Assembly (NCBI GenBank): GCA_029243025.1
Contig: JAQWSU010000030.1
Span: 372,001 to 436,000, forward strand
DNA length: 64,000 nucleotides
Direction of reading: 5' to 3'
From: Pirellulaceae bacterium
GTDB lineage: Bacteria > Planctomycetota > Planctomycetia > Pirellulales > Pirellulaceae
Shown: one piece after another, positions 46,579 to 55,230 of the stretch
How the letters are laid out: each line of letters starts with the position of its first letter
Numbering within the stretch: the stretch's first letter is position 1
Position numbers and translations under genes: made by a program
Notes under the pieces: model-generated
What the model saw: only the letters and a program-made list of their open reading frames with translations
The model's database searches: none
What the model was told of the DNA's origin: nothing

Positions 46579-47595
46579 TCATTGAGCCTGTTTGGCTCGA
46601 GACATGATGGCGACAATGACCGGATTGCTTCGGTCGTAGATGTGATCGATCAAACTCAAGAAGACGAAGCCGAGTCCGGCCAACGCGATCGCCAACAGCA
46701 CATCTCCATTCATCTCCGTGGGGAGAATGTTTCTCCATTCCAAAGGAATCTCTTTGCCATGCCGATCGAGCCCGACGGAGAGAATTTGTTTGTAGGGCCA
46801 AATGCGCCGAAGGGAACCCACCATGAAACCCACCAGCAACGCGACCGTGGTGGTGTAGTATCGATTCAATAACCAACTCAGGAGACGGGTGAACAACAGC
46901 AAGCCCGTTACGGCGCCCAGACCCGCGGGTAGGATAACCTGCAGAAGGGTTGATCCGACTTTTGCAAAGTCAAGGTCGCGTGCTGCATCGATCAGGCTGG
47001 TTAAGGCGGTCACACAATAGGTGTACTGACCCAAAATCAGCAAAATGAATGAACCCGAAATGCCTGGCAGGATCATTGCGCAAATGGCAATCGCGCCACT
47101 TCCAAACAAAATGATTGGCGAATGTCCTGGATCAGCCGGCACGAGGCCGACCAACCAAAAGGCAAAGGCGGCTCCCAGCAGTAAGGTGGCTGCGGCCGGT
47201 AGGCTCCATTTCAATCGACCGGCCAAGGCAACAATCGAGGCAATGATCAAACCAAAGAAGAAGGCAAAGAGCAGTGATTCGTGATATTGCAAGAGATGGG
47301 ATAACAATTCGGCAAGCGTACCAACAGCGGTGACGATCCCCAAACCCAGCGGTAGAAGAAATCGCCACGGGATGTTGTGAAACGCATTGCGCCATCGGAG
47401 TCGAAAAAAGTCGGTTAGCATGCCGAAATCAAAACATCGAATCGCTTGCAGTAGATTGGGATAGACGCCCAACACGAAGGCCATTGTCCCCCCTGATACT
47501 CCCGGAACGACATCGGCCGCACCCATACAAAGGCCTACGGAGAATAGGTAGGCAGGGTGGATTCGGGTGGGTGAGTGGCTTGCTGGGTTTGTCAT
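46579..47595 (-). CDS. DUF368 membrane protein, PopT-type undecaprenyl phosphate translocase
   Basis: 338 residues with eight or more hydrophobic spans. The DUF368 repeat is visible twice: MGAADVVPGVSGGTMAF near residue 25 and CAMILPGISGSFILLILGQY near 175. DUF368 proteins have been shown in other bacteria to return undecaprenyl phosphate across the membrane for cell wall and surface polymer synthesis; function here is by family only. Starts at ATG; convergent with rarA. Confidence 0.88.
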   Translation of the reverse strand: MTNPASHSPTRIHPAYLFSVGLCMGAADVVPGVSGGTMAFVLGVYPNLLQAIRCFDFGMLTDFFRLRWRNAFHNIPWRFLLPLGLGIVTAVGTLAELLSHLLQYHESLLFAFFFGLIIASIVALAGRLKWSLPAAATLLLGAAFAFWLVGLVPADPGHSPIILFGSGAIAICAMILPGISGSFILLILGQYTYCVTALTSLIDAARDLDFAKVGSTLLQVILPAGLGAVTGLLLFTRLLSWLLNRYYTTTVALLVGFMVGSLRRIWPYKQILSVGLDRHGKEIPLEWRNILPTEMNGDVLLAIALAGLGFVFLSLIDHIYDRSNPVIVAIMSRAKQAQ

Positions 47596-48021
47596 GATTT
47601 CATGTTTCGGTCTACAAAATGTCGAACTAGCTCAAATTGGTGCCGCGATTGGGGCGATCCCAAAACACGGAAACTCTGCAAACCCATTAGTTTTACTGGG
47701 CGAGGGTTGCTTCAAAGCAGTTTTTCTCCTGAAGGGATCGTCAACGACTCCGCTCAAAGTTAACTGATTACGTAGCTTTTGCGAGGAGCCCTTTTATGGG
47801 AGCTTTGTTAATCTGTGTCGTCCCATGGGGTATGGCTGATGTTGACCCGGTATATTGCCCGACTACAATTTTGAGAGGATATTAGTTGCTGGCTGAAGAC
47901 GGACGCTCTGTTTGCATCGGTGATGTTTGCTCGACGCTGGAAGACGGTTGATAAGAGGCAGTAACTTGTTTCCATGATTGGGATGGAATCCCAAAATACC
48001 CATTGAACGTGCAGGCTAGGC
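47596..48021. other. Intergenic region before ispE
   Basis: 426 bases upstream of both the DUF368 gene (-) and ispE (+), so it must hold two promoters. Overlapping short open frames (for example 47808-48071 on -, which runs into ispE) are not supported. Nothing else seen. Confidence 0.4.
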
Positions 48022-48960
48022 ATGTATGTCCTTCGACGCAGGACGCGACTCGACATTTGGGCACCGGCCAAGTTGAACCTCTATCTTGAGGTGCTTGACC
48101 GCCGTGCGGATGGATTTCATGAAATTGAAACCCTCATGGTCTCCGTCTCTCTATTCGACCGACTGCGTTTGACTCCTTCCGACGACGGGAAGATCTCCCT
48201 TCGATGCCGTTGGGTGTCGGGGTATGGCGAGACTTCTGACCTTGGCGACCTTCCAACCGGCTCTGATAACTTGGTGATGCGAGCTTTAGATCGTTTGAGC
48301 GAAGCAAGCGGAGTTCAGCGTGGCCTGCAAGTTGAGCTGCAAAAACGAATTCCAACGTCAGCCGGGCTTGGTGGTGGCTCAAGTGACGCGGCTGCCGCGC
48401 TGATTGGCGCCAATCGGTTGTGGCAGCTGAATTGGTCGCGCGAACGGCTCACGGAAATCGCTGCTGAACTAGGCAGCGATGTGCCGTACTTTTTTTTCGG
48501 CAAGCCTGCGGTTTGTCGAGGGCGAGGCGAACAAATTGAACCGATCGAGAGCGAATTAAAACAGCACGTGGTGATCATCCGCCCACCAGAGGGCTTGTCG
48601 ACGCCTGCCGTTTATAAACAAGTAGACTTATCTTCCCCTTCGAATCAAATTCAACCGACGCTCGCGTGTATGCAGGGTCGGCAGGTTCGGGATATTTCGC
48701 GACGCATGTTTAATCGGCTGCAACCAGCCGCGATTCGTGTGTCGCCATGGATTGGACGACTCCAACGTGAGTTCGATCGACTTGACGTGTTAGGCCATCA
48801 GATGAGTGGAAGCGGAAGCAGCTATTTTGGTTTCTGCCGATCGGCTCGACACGCAAGACGCATCAGCTCAATGCTTCGTGCGCGATGCCCGGGCAGGGTT
48901 TTTGAAGTTACGACCCTGCCTGGCAGTCAGCGATGCATCGTTGAGGCGAGCAAAAACTAG
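48022..48960 (+). CDS. ispE: 4-diphosphocytidyl-2-C-methyl-D-erythritol kinase
   Basis: ATP-dependent kinase of the MEP isoprenoid pathway. 312 residues. GHMP motifs: WAPAKLNLYLEVLDRRADGFHEIETLM at the start, ATP loop PTSAGLGGGSSDAAAAL, and GHQMSGSGSSYFGF near the C-terminus. The start might also be a few residues downstream, but ATG 48022 is in the right place. spoVG follows 11 bases later. Confidence 0.94.
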   Translation: MYVLRRRTRLDIWAPAKLNLYLEVLDRRADGFHEIETLMVSVSLFDRLRLTPSDDGKISLRCRWVSGYGETSDLGDLPTGSDNLVMRALDRLSEASGVQRGLQVELQKRIPTSAGLGGGSSDAAAALIGANRLWQLNWSRERLTEIAAELGSDVPYFFFGKPAVCRGRGEQIEPIESELKQHVVIIRPPEGLSTPAVYKQVDLSSPSNQIQPTLACMQGRQVRDISRRMFNRLQPAAIRVSPWIGRLQREFDRLDVLGHQMSGSGSSYFGFCRSARHARRISSMLRARCPGRVFEVTTLPGSQRCIVEASKN

Positions 48961-48971
48961 GAGGCTGGGCC

Positions 48972-49544
48972 GTGGAAATTACTGAAGTTCGAATCAAATT
49001 GATGGAAGACACTGACGACCGTCTACAAGGGTTTTGTTCCGTTACATTTGATGACTGCTTTGTGGTTCGTGATCTCAAAATCATCGAAGGATCCAACGGT
49101 CCTTTTGTTGCGATGCCTAGCCGCAAGCTCACCGGTCACTGTCCGAAATGCGGATGCAAGAATCATTTGCGAGCAGCTTTTTGCAATCAATGTGGATTGC
49201 GATTGAAGGATGACTTAGCGGTCAAAGATCAGGACGGACGTGCCAAGTTGTATGCGGACATCGCTCACCCGATCAATTCTGCTTGTCGGGAAATGATTCA
49301 GCAAAGAGTGATTGCAGAGTATCGGAAAGAGCAAGAACGAGCCAAAGAGCCTGACTACGTCTCTCGGTACGACGACTACTATGAATGCGAAGACAAGTCG
49401 GCTGCCAAGTTGCCAGAAAAGATGCACGCGGAACCGGCGTCCAGCGAGCCTCGTGCACCGCACTCCATGCCGGCTCGAAGGCCGGCGAGTCGGGAGCAGG
49501 TTGAACCGCAGGGCAGAGATGATTTCGGGGCCGGAATCTTTTAG
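48972..49544 (+). CDS. spoVG: SpoVG-family protein with inserted zinc ribbon
   Basis: 190 residues. The SpoVG core is clear: MEITEVRIKL, FVVRDLKIIEGSNGPFVAMPSRK, DIAHPINSACREMIQQRVIAEY. Between MPSRK and DIAHPIN, where normal SpoVG has about ten residues, there are about 45 with a zinc ribbon: C57, C60, C71, C74 (CPKC...CNQC). The C-terminal 70 residues are low-complexity. SpoVG binds nucleic acid and acts in gene regulation in Firmicutes and spirochaetes. GTG start after AGGAGG. ispE near spoVG also occurs in Bacillus, so the neighbourhood is old. Confidence 0.9.
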   Translation: MEITEVRIKLMEDTDDRLQGFCSVTFDDCFVVRDLKIIEGSNGPFVAMPSRKLTGHCPKCGCKNHLRAAFCNQCGLRLKDDLAVKDQDGRAKLYADIAHPINSACREMIQQRVIAEYRKEQERAKEPDYVSRYDDYYECEDKSAAKLPEKMHAEPASSEPRAPHSMPARRPASREQVEPQGRDDFGAGIF

Positions 49545-49651
49545 CGGGGCTGGTAGCTTTTCGAGTGAGTGCGCTATTACGGATCGCTGTTGCGGGTGGC
49601 GACTTGCGATCTTTCGATGGGGCGGAATGGACAAACGCCCACCCGATCTTA

Positions 49652-49678
49652 CAAGGGGACAGCTTAATGGTCCCCTTG
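49652..49678. repeat. Hairpin between spoVG and the small HRRR gene
   Basis: Nine-base perfect stem CAAGGGGAC / GTCCCCTTG with a nine-base loop and no T run. Directly after it GCCTATGA (from 49680) and TCATAGGC (to 49718) form a second, wider inverted repeat. They lie between the 3' ends of two convergent genes and may act as a bidirectional stop. Confidence 0.45.
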
Positions 49679-49736
49679 CGCCTATGACTTGCATGTCATT
49701 TGATCATAGCTCATAGGCGATCCGTGCCTTGGCGGT

Positions 49737-49913
49737 TTACCAGTCCATGCGTTTGCGACGGCGACGATGCATGCCTCGCAAACGTTCTGGAGTTTTGGCC
49801 CGTTTTAAATTGTGTGCGGGTCGTTTCAGTTTTTTGAATGGACGTTCGTCACGTGCATCGGTCGAGCTGTCGTCATGCTCTTCGTCGTCATGTCTGTGCG
49901 TAGATGAATTCAT
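49737..49913 (-). CDS. Small HRRR-tail protein, copy 1 (58 residues)
   Basis: Acidic N-terminal half (THRHDDEEHDD), basic C-terminal half ending RLRGMHRRRRKRMDW. AAGGAG five bases before the ATG at 49913 fixes the start (an ATG at 49931 would read through the ribosome site). It is paralogous to the gene at 50786-50968, which ends NGIHRRRSKKINW. No known family recognised. Function unknown; size and charge suggest binding to RNA, DNA or another acidic partner, but that is a guess. Confidence 0.7.
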   Translation of the reverse strand: MNSSTHRHDDEEHDDSSTDARDERPFKKLKRPAHNLKRAKTPERLRGMHRRRRKRMDW

Positions 49914-50012
49914 GTCATCTCCTTCGTTCAAAAGACGAACACCGTGCAGTTCGACTTGTCGGTCGTTTTGCTCGGTATGTTTACTTCAATACTTGTCCGA
50001 AGTGGTCTCCGT

Positions 50013-50543
50013 TCAGTACGCCGTTTGGAATCTGTTTGTGATCAGCTGTGCTTGTTCACACAGCAGCGAGATCTCATCGACTTGGTCGATGGAGATGCCC
50101 GGCAAATAGAGCCAAACACCAAGCTGACGAGCCCATATTTCCTCTTTTGGATCCCTCTCATGGCCACACACTGCCAGTAACATGCTTGGAGTTGCCGCTA
50201 ATGTTTGGCACAGTTCGCGGAATCCGGATGATGTTTGGCCGTGGTGGTCAAGGTCGACCCACGCCATTTGAAATTTGGCTCGGCGAGCAGCGGTCGTGGC
50301 GTTCTGAGCATCAGCGCAGACTACGGTGTCCCAACCCGCTTGAGTGGCTGCATCTGAAAGAAATTCGCGTTTTGCTTGGACCGTCGAAGCGACCAAGCAA
50401 TGAGCCGCGGTTGTCTTTGTCTGCGCGGCCGCAAATTGCTCTTTCGATACGTCTCTCACCGGATCTAAGGACGTTGTCCTAGTCCTTATAGTACTCATAA
50501 CTACAGACCTGCTTTCCAGTAAACCCCCTGCTGCTTCAATCAT
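50013..50543 (-). CDS. Degenerate receiver-like protein
   Basis: 176 residues. After a 45-residue lead, HCLVASTVQAKREFLSDAATQAGWDTVVCADAQ and FQMAWVDLDHHGQ follow the alternating strand-helix pattern of receiver domains. The usual acidic pair after strand 1 is absent (VAST in place of a DD pair), and the Lys of LKP is not found (WLYLPG). An Asp remains after strand 3. It may be a phosphorylation-independent pseudo-receiver. The ATG at 50543 has GAGG seven bases upstream; a later ATG gives MSTIRTRT. Between the two HRRR-tail genes on the same strand. Confidence 0.6.
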   Translation of the reverse strand: MIEAAGGLLESRSVVMSTIRTRTTSLDPVRDVSKEQFAAAQTKTTAAHCLVASTVQAKREFLSDAATQAGWDTVVCADAQNATTAARRAKFQMAWVDLDHHGQTSSGFRELCQTLAATPSMLLAVCGHERDPKEEIWARQLGVWLYLPGISIDQVDEISLLCEQAQLITNRFQTAY

Positions 50544-50785
50544 TATTTTCCTCAACGAGCCGAACGTCTCTGCACGTCAGTAGGACGCCAGATGTTGTTC
50601 AACTGTAATCGTTATTTCGACAAGCGATATCTCTCCCATCTCATCCCAGCAACGAATCGAACGATACTCCAACCACGTCGCGCAAGATCATGTTCGCCGC
50701 CGTGTCGTAAGCTAATTCGACCGATCAGCAGACATCGCTTTCGCTGTGAATGTTTCGTGGCTTCGTTGTGGTTTTGTTGGGAGAA

Positions 50786-50968
50786 TTACCAGTTGATTTT
50801 CTTCGACCGTCGCCGATGAATTCCATTGAATTGATCTGGCGCCTTCGCTCGCCGTCGTGCTGCGTTTCGCGAGCGACGCTCATGACTCGGCGGATTCACT
50901 CGCTTGCGACTTTCACCTGAGCGATAATCGAAATCGTTGTCGTCATAACTCGAATTCTCAGCGTTCAT
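50786..50968 (-). CDS. Small HRRR-tail protein, copy 2 (60 residues)
   Basis: 60 residues: an acidic, Asn/Ser/Asp-rich start (NSSYDDNDFDY), a basic middle (RRSRNAARRRAK) and the end NGIHRRRSKKINW. AAGGAAG lies five bases before the ATG. Shares with copy 1 the layout and the pattern G-[MI]-HRRR-x-K-[KR]-[MI]-[DN]-W at the very end. A strong hairpin lies 100 bases upstream. Confidence 0.68.
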   Translation of the reverse strand: MNAENSSYDDNDFDYRSGESRKRVNPPSHERRSRNAARRRAKAPDQFNGIHRRRSKKINW

Positions 50969-51067
50969 TTACACTTCCTTTCTCTCGGTGGGGTAACCCA
51001 GTACCTTCACTAACAGTCGCTTTCCAAAATGGTTGAGAGTTACGCTTTCATACACATCTTCCACGCA

Positions 51068-51090
51068 CCTTTCGCCCGGTTGGCGAAAGG
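51068..51090. repeat. Perfect 9+9 hairpin upstream of HRRR copy 2
   Basis: CCTTTCGCC, CGGTT, GGCGAAAGG. No T run on either side. It sits about 100 bases upstream of the 50968 start and could be part of its leader or an operator. Confidence 0.45.
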
Positions 51091-51578
51091 GTCGCGTCAC
51101 GTGTGTACGTTCGGCGCACTCGCAATTTCGGATGCGATCCGTACGTCAACACGACCTCCCTTGAAGCAAGGACATCGTCCTTCTCTAGATCGACTCCCCA
51201 ATGCAAGCACGGTGCCAAAGCCAGCAGTTAGAAATTGGTTTCGACGGTAAACCGTTTGAGGATTCGGTGTTCCCGATTCCAAGAGGCAGCTACGTTCAGT
51301 TTGGGGCAGGCAAGAGCGTCACACTGTTTTGGTGAGCTAGCAGAGTGCTGTTGGGTCGCTAAGCGATGTTGCTGAAACAAGTTGTGCGACGATTATGCGC
51401 GTTGGTGAAATGCCACTATTGTGGTGACTCGAACTCAGGGTGGTTTCGAAGAGTGTAGTCGCTCTCTATTGCTTAAATTGCCAGGCTTGACCGTCGCTAA
51501 TTTGAGCAGCGGAACAACGCATCGGAAGCGAGTTCTTTGGCTCTCTTGATCGGGCCGAGATCCGTCTATGACTCAATT

Positions 51579-51622
51579 AAAAAAACGAGGCAACCCCAGT
51601 TCGTGACTGAGGCTGACTCGTT
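51579..51622 (-). terminator. Terminator after the small secreted protein genes
   Basis: On the - strand an imperfect stem (AACGAG, GCCTCAG paired with CTGGGG and CTCGTT) ends in a run of T (CTCGTTTTTTT). It lies 31 bases after the gene ending at 51653. Confidence 0.65.
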
Positions 51623-51652
51623 CATTGAGCCAATTCGAGCGCAGAGGTGTCC

Positions 51653-52015
51653 CTACCAGGGACCGCGAACCGGATAGATTCCGAACTGGGTAGTGTCCCA
51701 GGGGAAGACGGGCGTGGGGGCCGTCATACCGGAGTTTGGTAGGGCATAGGGTCTGCCGAATTGGTGGTTAATTGGTGACATTCGGGTACGTCCGACGCCC
51801 CAAGCATACTCGGTCTGCATATTAACCGTGGGCGGCAAGATCAGAGCCACGGGACGTCCCCATTCGACATTCTGATAAGGGCCGTGCCACGAGCTGCTGG
51901 CGTTATACCAACGGGCAGCTCGATCATATTGAACGTAGCCACCCGCCCAGGCGGTCGTCGTCAATGCACTACTTGCAGCGACGAGCGTAAAGAGAAGTAC
52001 GGCATATCGTTTCAT
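51653..52015 (-). CDS. Small secreted Tyr/Trp-rich protein
   Basis: 120 residues. Signal peptide MKRYAVLLFTLVAASSALTT with cleavage near AWAGG, then a Tyr/Trp/Asn-rich mature part (YVQYDRAARWYN, SSSWHGPYQNVEW) and Pro-rich sequence. No cysteine, no known domain. ATG 52015 has GGGGTG before it; two codons upstream also read as GTG and ATG. It follows the next gene by 40 bases, so the two form an operon. Confidence 0.68.
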   Translation of the reverse strand: MKRYAVLLFTLVAASSALTTTAWAGGYVQYDRAARWYNASSSWHGPYQNVEWGRPVALILPPTVNMQTEYAWGVGRTRMSPINHQFGRPYALPNSGMTAPTPVFPWDTTQFGIYPVRGPW

Positions 52016-52055
52016 GGACATCACCCCATGCGGAAAAACAACGGGTAAACAATTA

Positions 52056-52583
52056 TTAACGCGGCAGTCGGAATACGTTTCGGACGCCTTTCACGGCAGT
52101 GAGAACGGGTGTTCCTTGCCATTTGACTTTTGTGCGATTGAGCCCCATGCCGTTGTTGTAGTACTGGTGGTAGCTGCGATGGTGTTTGTAGAGCCATTCG
52201 TGCGGCATCAACGGTTGGTAGGTCACATAGGTATGTCCTACCAAATTGGGCGTGGGGTAGGGGGCCGGGTAGGCGGCGGCAGGAGAGCCACAGTTGTTGG
52301 GCACGTAATAGTTGTAAAACAGGTCAGGCTGGGATTGTTCTGTGTAGGGTAGGTACCAGTGGTCCCGCTTACTCGCACAGCTCCCAAACGGTGCACAGGC
52401 AGCTCCGTGGCCGCAGGAACCGTTGCCGCAATAGGTGCCCCCATACTCGTGGGTCACGCCACTAAGGCTTCCTTCGCTGCCGGCAACGCAGTTGGGGCAA
52501 TTTTGTGCCGCGGCGGTTCCGGCGAGAGCTGCGGTGAGTGATAACAAGCATGCACCTACAAAGTGCCAATTGCCACAATGCAT
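52056..52583 (-). CDS. Secreted Cys/Tyr/His-rich protein
   Basis: 175 residues. Signal peptide to about residue 26 (ALAGTAAAQ). The first part of the mature chain is cysteine-rich (NCPNC, YCGNGSCGHGAAC, GSCAS), the rest Tyr/His/Pro-rich (HHRSYHQYYNNG). No known domain. Likely a surface or extracellular structural protein; the partner gene downstream has a similar composition. Confidence 0.68.
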   Translation of the reverse strand: MHCGNWHFVGACLLSLTAALAGTAAAQNCPNCVAGSEGSLSGVTHEYGGTYCGNGSCGHGAACAPFGSCASKRDHWYLPYTEQSQPDLFYNYYVPNNCGSPAAAYPAPYPTPNLVGHTYVTYQPLMPHEWLYKHHRSYHQYYNNGMGLNRTKVKWQGTPVLTAVKGVRNVFRLPR

Positions 52584-52921
52584 GGTCCGATTCCTTTGGT
52601 CACAGTCAGGCGAGGCTCCAACGAAAGGGCTGGCAAGCCGAGGATTTCGTCGAGGTCGTCAGTGGTGGGGTAGTAGGGTGGGATGGTCGCGGCCTGCGGC
52701 GGGAGTTTCCAGACGGAGGCCTGCTAGATGGTGTCGGTTCGATCACCCGGTAGGGGTGAGTCTTTATTTGCGAGTTGATCGAACTGAGCTGATTGTTTTG
52801 GTCCTTTGACGTGGCTTCGGCCAAGCCGACTGGGAACCGGCTATCCTTGTCGGTATAATCTGCCCAATCGTTACCGAGTCGAGGGGCTCCACCGTTTCCG
52901 GTGAGAGCTTCAGGCGGTCCA
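52584..52921. other. Divergent region between the secreted protein operon and topoisomerase VI
   Basis: 338 bases. The - frame 52606-53079 crosses it and runs into the topoisomerase gene; it lacks a ribosome site and is considered spurious. No clear promoter picked. Confidence 0.4.
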
Positions 52922-55198
52922 ATGGCCGTCACTTCGAGAGATTCCAAATCCCGTTTCCGGTCCTCCGTTGCCGGTTGTGAAGGAGTACGAACGTTGCCTC
53001 CCGCCAGAGCCAAAAAAACGCTCCGGTCATCGCCTACTGCTGCTAGTAAGTCGGCGAAGAATTCGGAATCGAATGGCAATCGGCCATCGGGCCGTCGCCG
53101 TCGCGCGACGGCCGAATCGATGGCGAAGTCTCAGCGCGATATCTCCGTGAGTGAGTTTTTTGCCAAGAACCGACATCTGCTTGGTTTCGACAATCCTCGC
53201 AAAGCGTTGTTGACCACGGTCAAGGAGGCCGTTGACAATTCACTTGATGCTTGTGAAGAGGCAGGTATCCTTCCAGAGATCTGGGTTCATATCCAACAAG
53301 AGGGTCCCCAACGCTACAAGGTGGCTATTCAAGATAACGGGCCGGGGATTTTGAAAAAGCAGATTCCACTGATCTTTGGCAAGCTGCTGTATGGATCCAA
53401 ATTCCATCGTTTGCGCCAGAGTCGTGGACAGCAGGGGATTGGAATTAGCGCAGCCGGGATGTATGGCGTGCAAACCACCGGCAAGCCCGTCAAGATTATT
53501 TCGAAGGTGTCCAAACGCAAGCCGGCACATTATTACGAAATTCAAATCGATACAAAAAAGAACAAGCCGGAGATCCTCAACGGTCGTGGTGAGGGTGTCG
53601 ACATTCCACCTGGTGAAAAGGGAGCGAAGTACTTCGAGAAACATGGCATCGAGTGGGTTGATTCTGATCATGGAACTCGAGTCACGATTGAACTTGAATC
53701 TCGTTATCAACGTGGTCGTGGTAGTGTTGATGAGTATTTGGAACAGACTGCAATTGCCAATCCGCATGTGACTTTGCACTTTCTTGACGCGGACGATAAC
53801 TCGAGGGACTATTTGCGTTCGACGGAGTTTCTACCGCCCGAACCCAAAGAGATTAAGCCGCATCCGTATGGCGTCGAACTGGGGCGTTTGGCTGCGATGC
53901 TTAAGGATACTTCCGAGCCAACGCTCTCGTCATTCCTGACATCGAGTTTCTCACGAGTCAGCGCATCCGTTGCACGTCGTGTCTGCCAAACCGCCAAGTT
54001 GAGTACGCGCGCAAGAACGACTCGAATTGGGCAACGTGAAGCTGATTCGCTCTATCAGGCCATTCAGAACACGAAGATTTCCAATCCTTCCACCGATTGC
54101 ATCTGCCCGATTGGCGAGGAGCTTATTCTCAAAGGCTTACGGCACGTTGTTCCGGGGGAGTTTTATACGGCGGCAACGCGCCCGCCATCCGTCTATCGAG
54201 GTAACCCGTTTCAAATTGAAGTCGGACTCGCCTACGGTGGAGAGGCGCCTACCAAACGGGTCGACAAAGAGCTGTTGGAAGAATTGTTGGACGAAACGGA
54301 TGTTCGCACGGTTCGCCAGTTTCTGATCACCACATTCAATGGACTTGGTGCCGAAAGTGCTGAGAAAATCATAAAGGCATCTGGTGTGAGTTCGCGGCAA
54401 ACTACGCGAGGTTTGTCCCCGAAAGAAGTTGATGCGCTCCTCCATGCGATGCAGACAATCAATATTAGCGAAGGGCAGGCGATGGAAGTCCTTCGCTTGG
54501 CAAACCGGGTGCCCTTGCAGTTTCAACATGCGGCCTGTGCGATCACGCAAACCGTAATGTCGACCAACTGGCGCAGTTATGGCCTGAATCAATCTCGCAA
54601 CAGTTTGCCAAGAGGCCCTGTCACGTTGATGGTTCATGTTGCCAGTGTCTGGGTTCCCTTTACCAGTGAGTCCAAGGAAGCGGTTGCGGCCTATCCCGAG
54701 ATCCAAAAGGAATTACGTCTCGCGTTGCAATCCGCTGGCAGAAAACTGGGCATGTATTTGCGACGACGTAATCGAGTGCGGCAAGAAGGAGAACGTCGTA
54801 ACACGTTTCTTCGATACCTTGGGGAGGTGGCCGGAGCCGTGAGCGAAATTAATGGTGTTGATCGACAACACCTGTATGAGCAATTGGTGAAAGTTGCCAA
54901 AAGACAAACTGCGGAGGCAGACGTGCAGTATGACGATCGGGGCGAACGAGTTGAAGAAGTTTCAGCCGACTTCGGTGAAAATGTGCTGATTGTTCAACCC
55001 GAAGATCAATTAGCCGGTATTAATCGCGTTAAGAACAATCCCAGCGAGGCAGAATCTGTCGAGCCGGAGATCGAAACTACGAAGGAAAAAGAGTCCGCGG
55101 TCAAAGCGAAGCCTCAAAAGAAAACAAAGCCTAAAGTAAAACCGAAGGCTTCGGTGGCACGGCCGCGCCGGCCGAAGGCCAAACGCAGCTCCCGTTAG
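52922..55198 (+). CDS. top6B: DNA topoisomerase VI subunit B with duplicated H2TH domain
   Basis: ATPase subunit of a type IIB topoisomerase that passes one DNA duplex through another. 758 residues from this ATG; archaeal proteins are about 530. A basic N-terminal tail of about 65 residues precedes the GHKL ATPase: [16 protein letters not shown] (N-box), DNGPGI (G1) and [15 protein letters not shown] (G2). Then come H2TH copy 1 (residues 327-387), the transducer start [10 protein letters not shown]...GGEAP, H2TH copy 2 (456-516) and the rest of the transducer from [17 protein letters not shown]. An extended Lys/Arg-rich tail ends it. ATG 53120 is an alternative start. top6A follows 32 bases later. 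Confidence 0.92.
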   Translation: MAVTSRDSKSRFRSSVAGCEGVRTLPPARAKKTLRSSPTAASKSAKNSESNGNRPSGRRRRATAESMAKSQRDISVSEFFAKNRHLLGFDNPRKALLTTVKEAVDNSLDACEEAGILPEIWVHIQQEGPQRYKVAIQDNGPGILKKQIPLIFGKLLYGSKFHRLRQSRGQQGIGISAAGMYGVQTTGKPVKIISKVSKRKPAHYYEIQIDTKKNKPEILNGRGEGVDIPPGEKGAKYFEKHGIEWVDSDHGTRVTIELESRYQRGRGSVDEYLEQTAIANPHVTLHFLDADDNSRDYLRSTEFLPPEPKEIKPHPYGVELGRLAAMLKDTSEPTLSSFLTSSFSRVSASVARRVCQTAKLSTRARTTRIGQREADSLYQAIQNTKISNPSTDCICPIGEELILKGLRHVVPGEFYTAATRPPSVYRGNPFQIEVGLAYGGEAPTKRVDKELLEELLDETDVRTVRQFLITTFNGLGAESAEKIIKASGVSSRQTTRGLSPKEVDALLHAMQTINISEGQAMEVLRLANRVPLQFQHAACAITQTVMSTNWRSYGLNQSRNSLPRGPVTLMVHVASVWVPFTSESKEAVAAYPEIQKELRLALQSAGRKLGMYLRRRNRVRQEGERRNTFLRYLGEVAGAVSEINGVDRQHLYEQLVKVAKRQTAEADVQYDDRGERVEEVSADFGENVLIVQPEDQLAGINRVKNNPSEAESVEPEIETTKEKESAVKAKPQKKTKPKVKPKASVARPRRPKAKRSSR
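53900..54082 (+). other. First H2TH domain of Top6B
   Basis: Residues 327-387. Pattern: [19 protein letters not shown], then [14 protein letters not shown] and KIS. This is the standard helix-two-turn-helix between the ATPase and transducer domains of topoisomerase VI B. Confidence 0.75.
54287..54469 (+). other. Second, inserted H2TH copy in Top6B
   Basis: Residues 456-516. [18 protein letters not shown], then [14 protein letters not shown] and NIS match copy 1 at the same spacing except for a one-residue shift. It interrupts the transducer between the AYGGEAP strand and LRLANRVPL. Confidence 0.75.
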
Positions 55199-55230
55199 TT
55201 GTCTCGGATCCGCAATAGGATAAACATACC

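Larger units (their letters stand above)
50969..51652. other. Intergenic region between small HRRR gene 2 and the secreted small proteins
   Basis: 684 bases. Holds the hairpin at 51068-51090 and the terminator at 51579-51622. The remainder shows only short open frames without ribosome sites. Confidence 0.45.

Noticed and set aside
47808-48071. 87-codon frame on - that overlaps the ispE start
   Set aside because: Runs antisense into ispE and lacks a family or ribosome site.
52606-53079. 157-codon frame on - between the secreted proteins and topoisomerase VI B
   Set aside because: It overlaps the start of top6B antisense, has no ribosome site or signal, and its composition (Pro/Ser/Arg-rich end) is that of a shadow frame.
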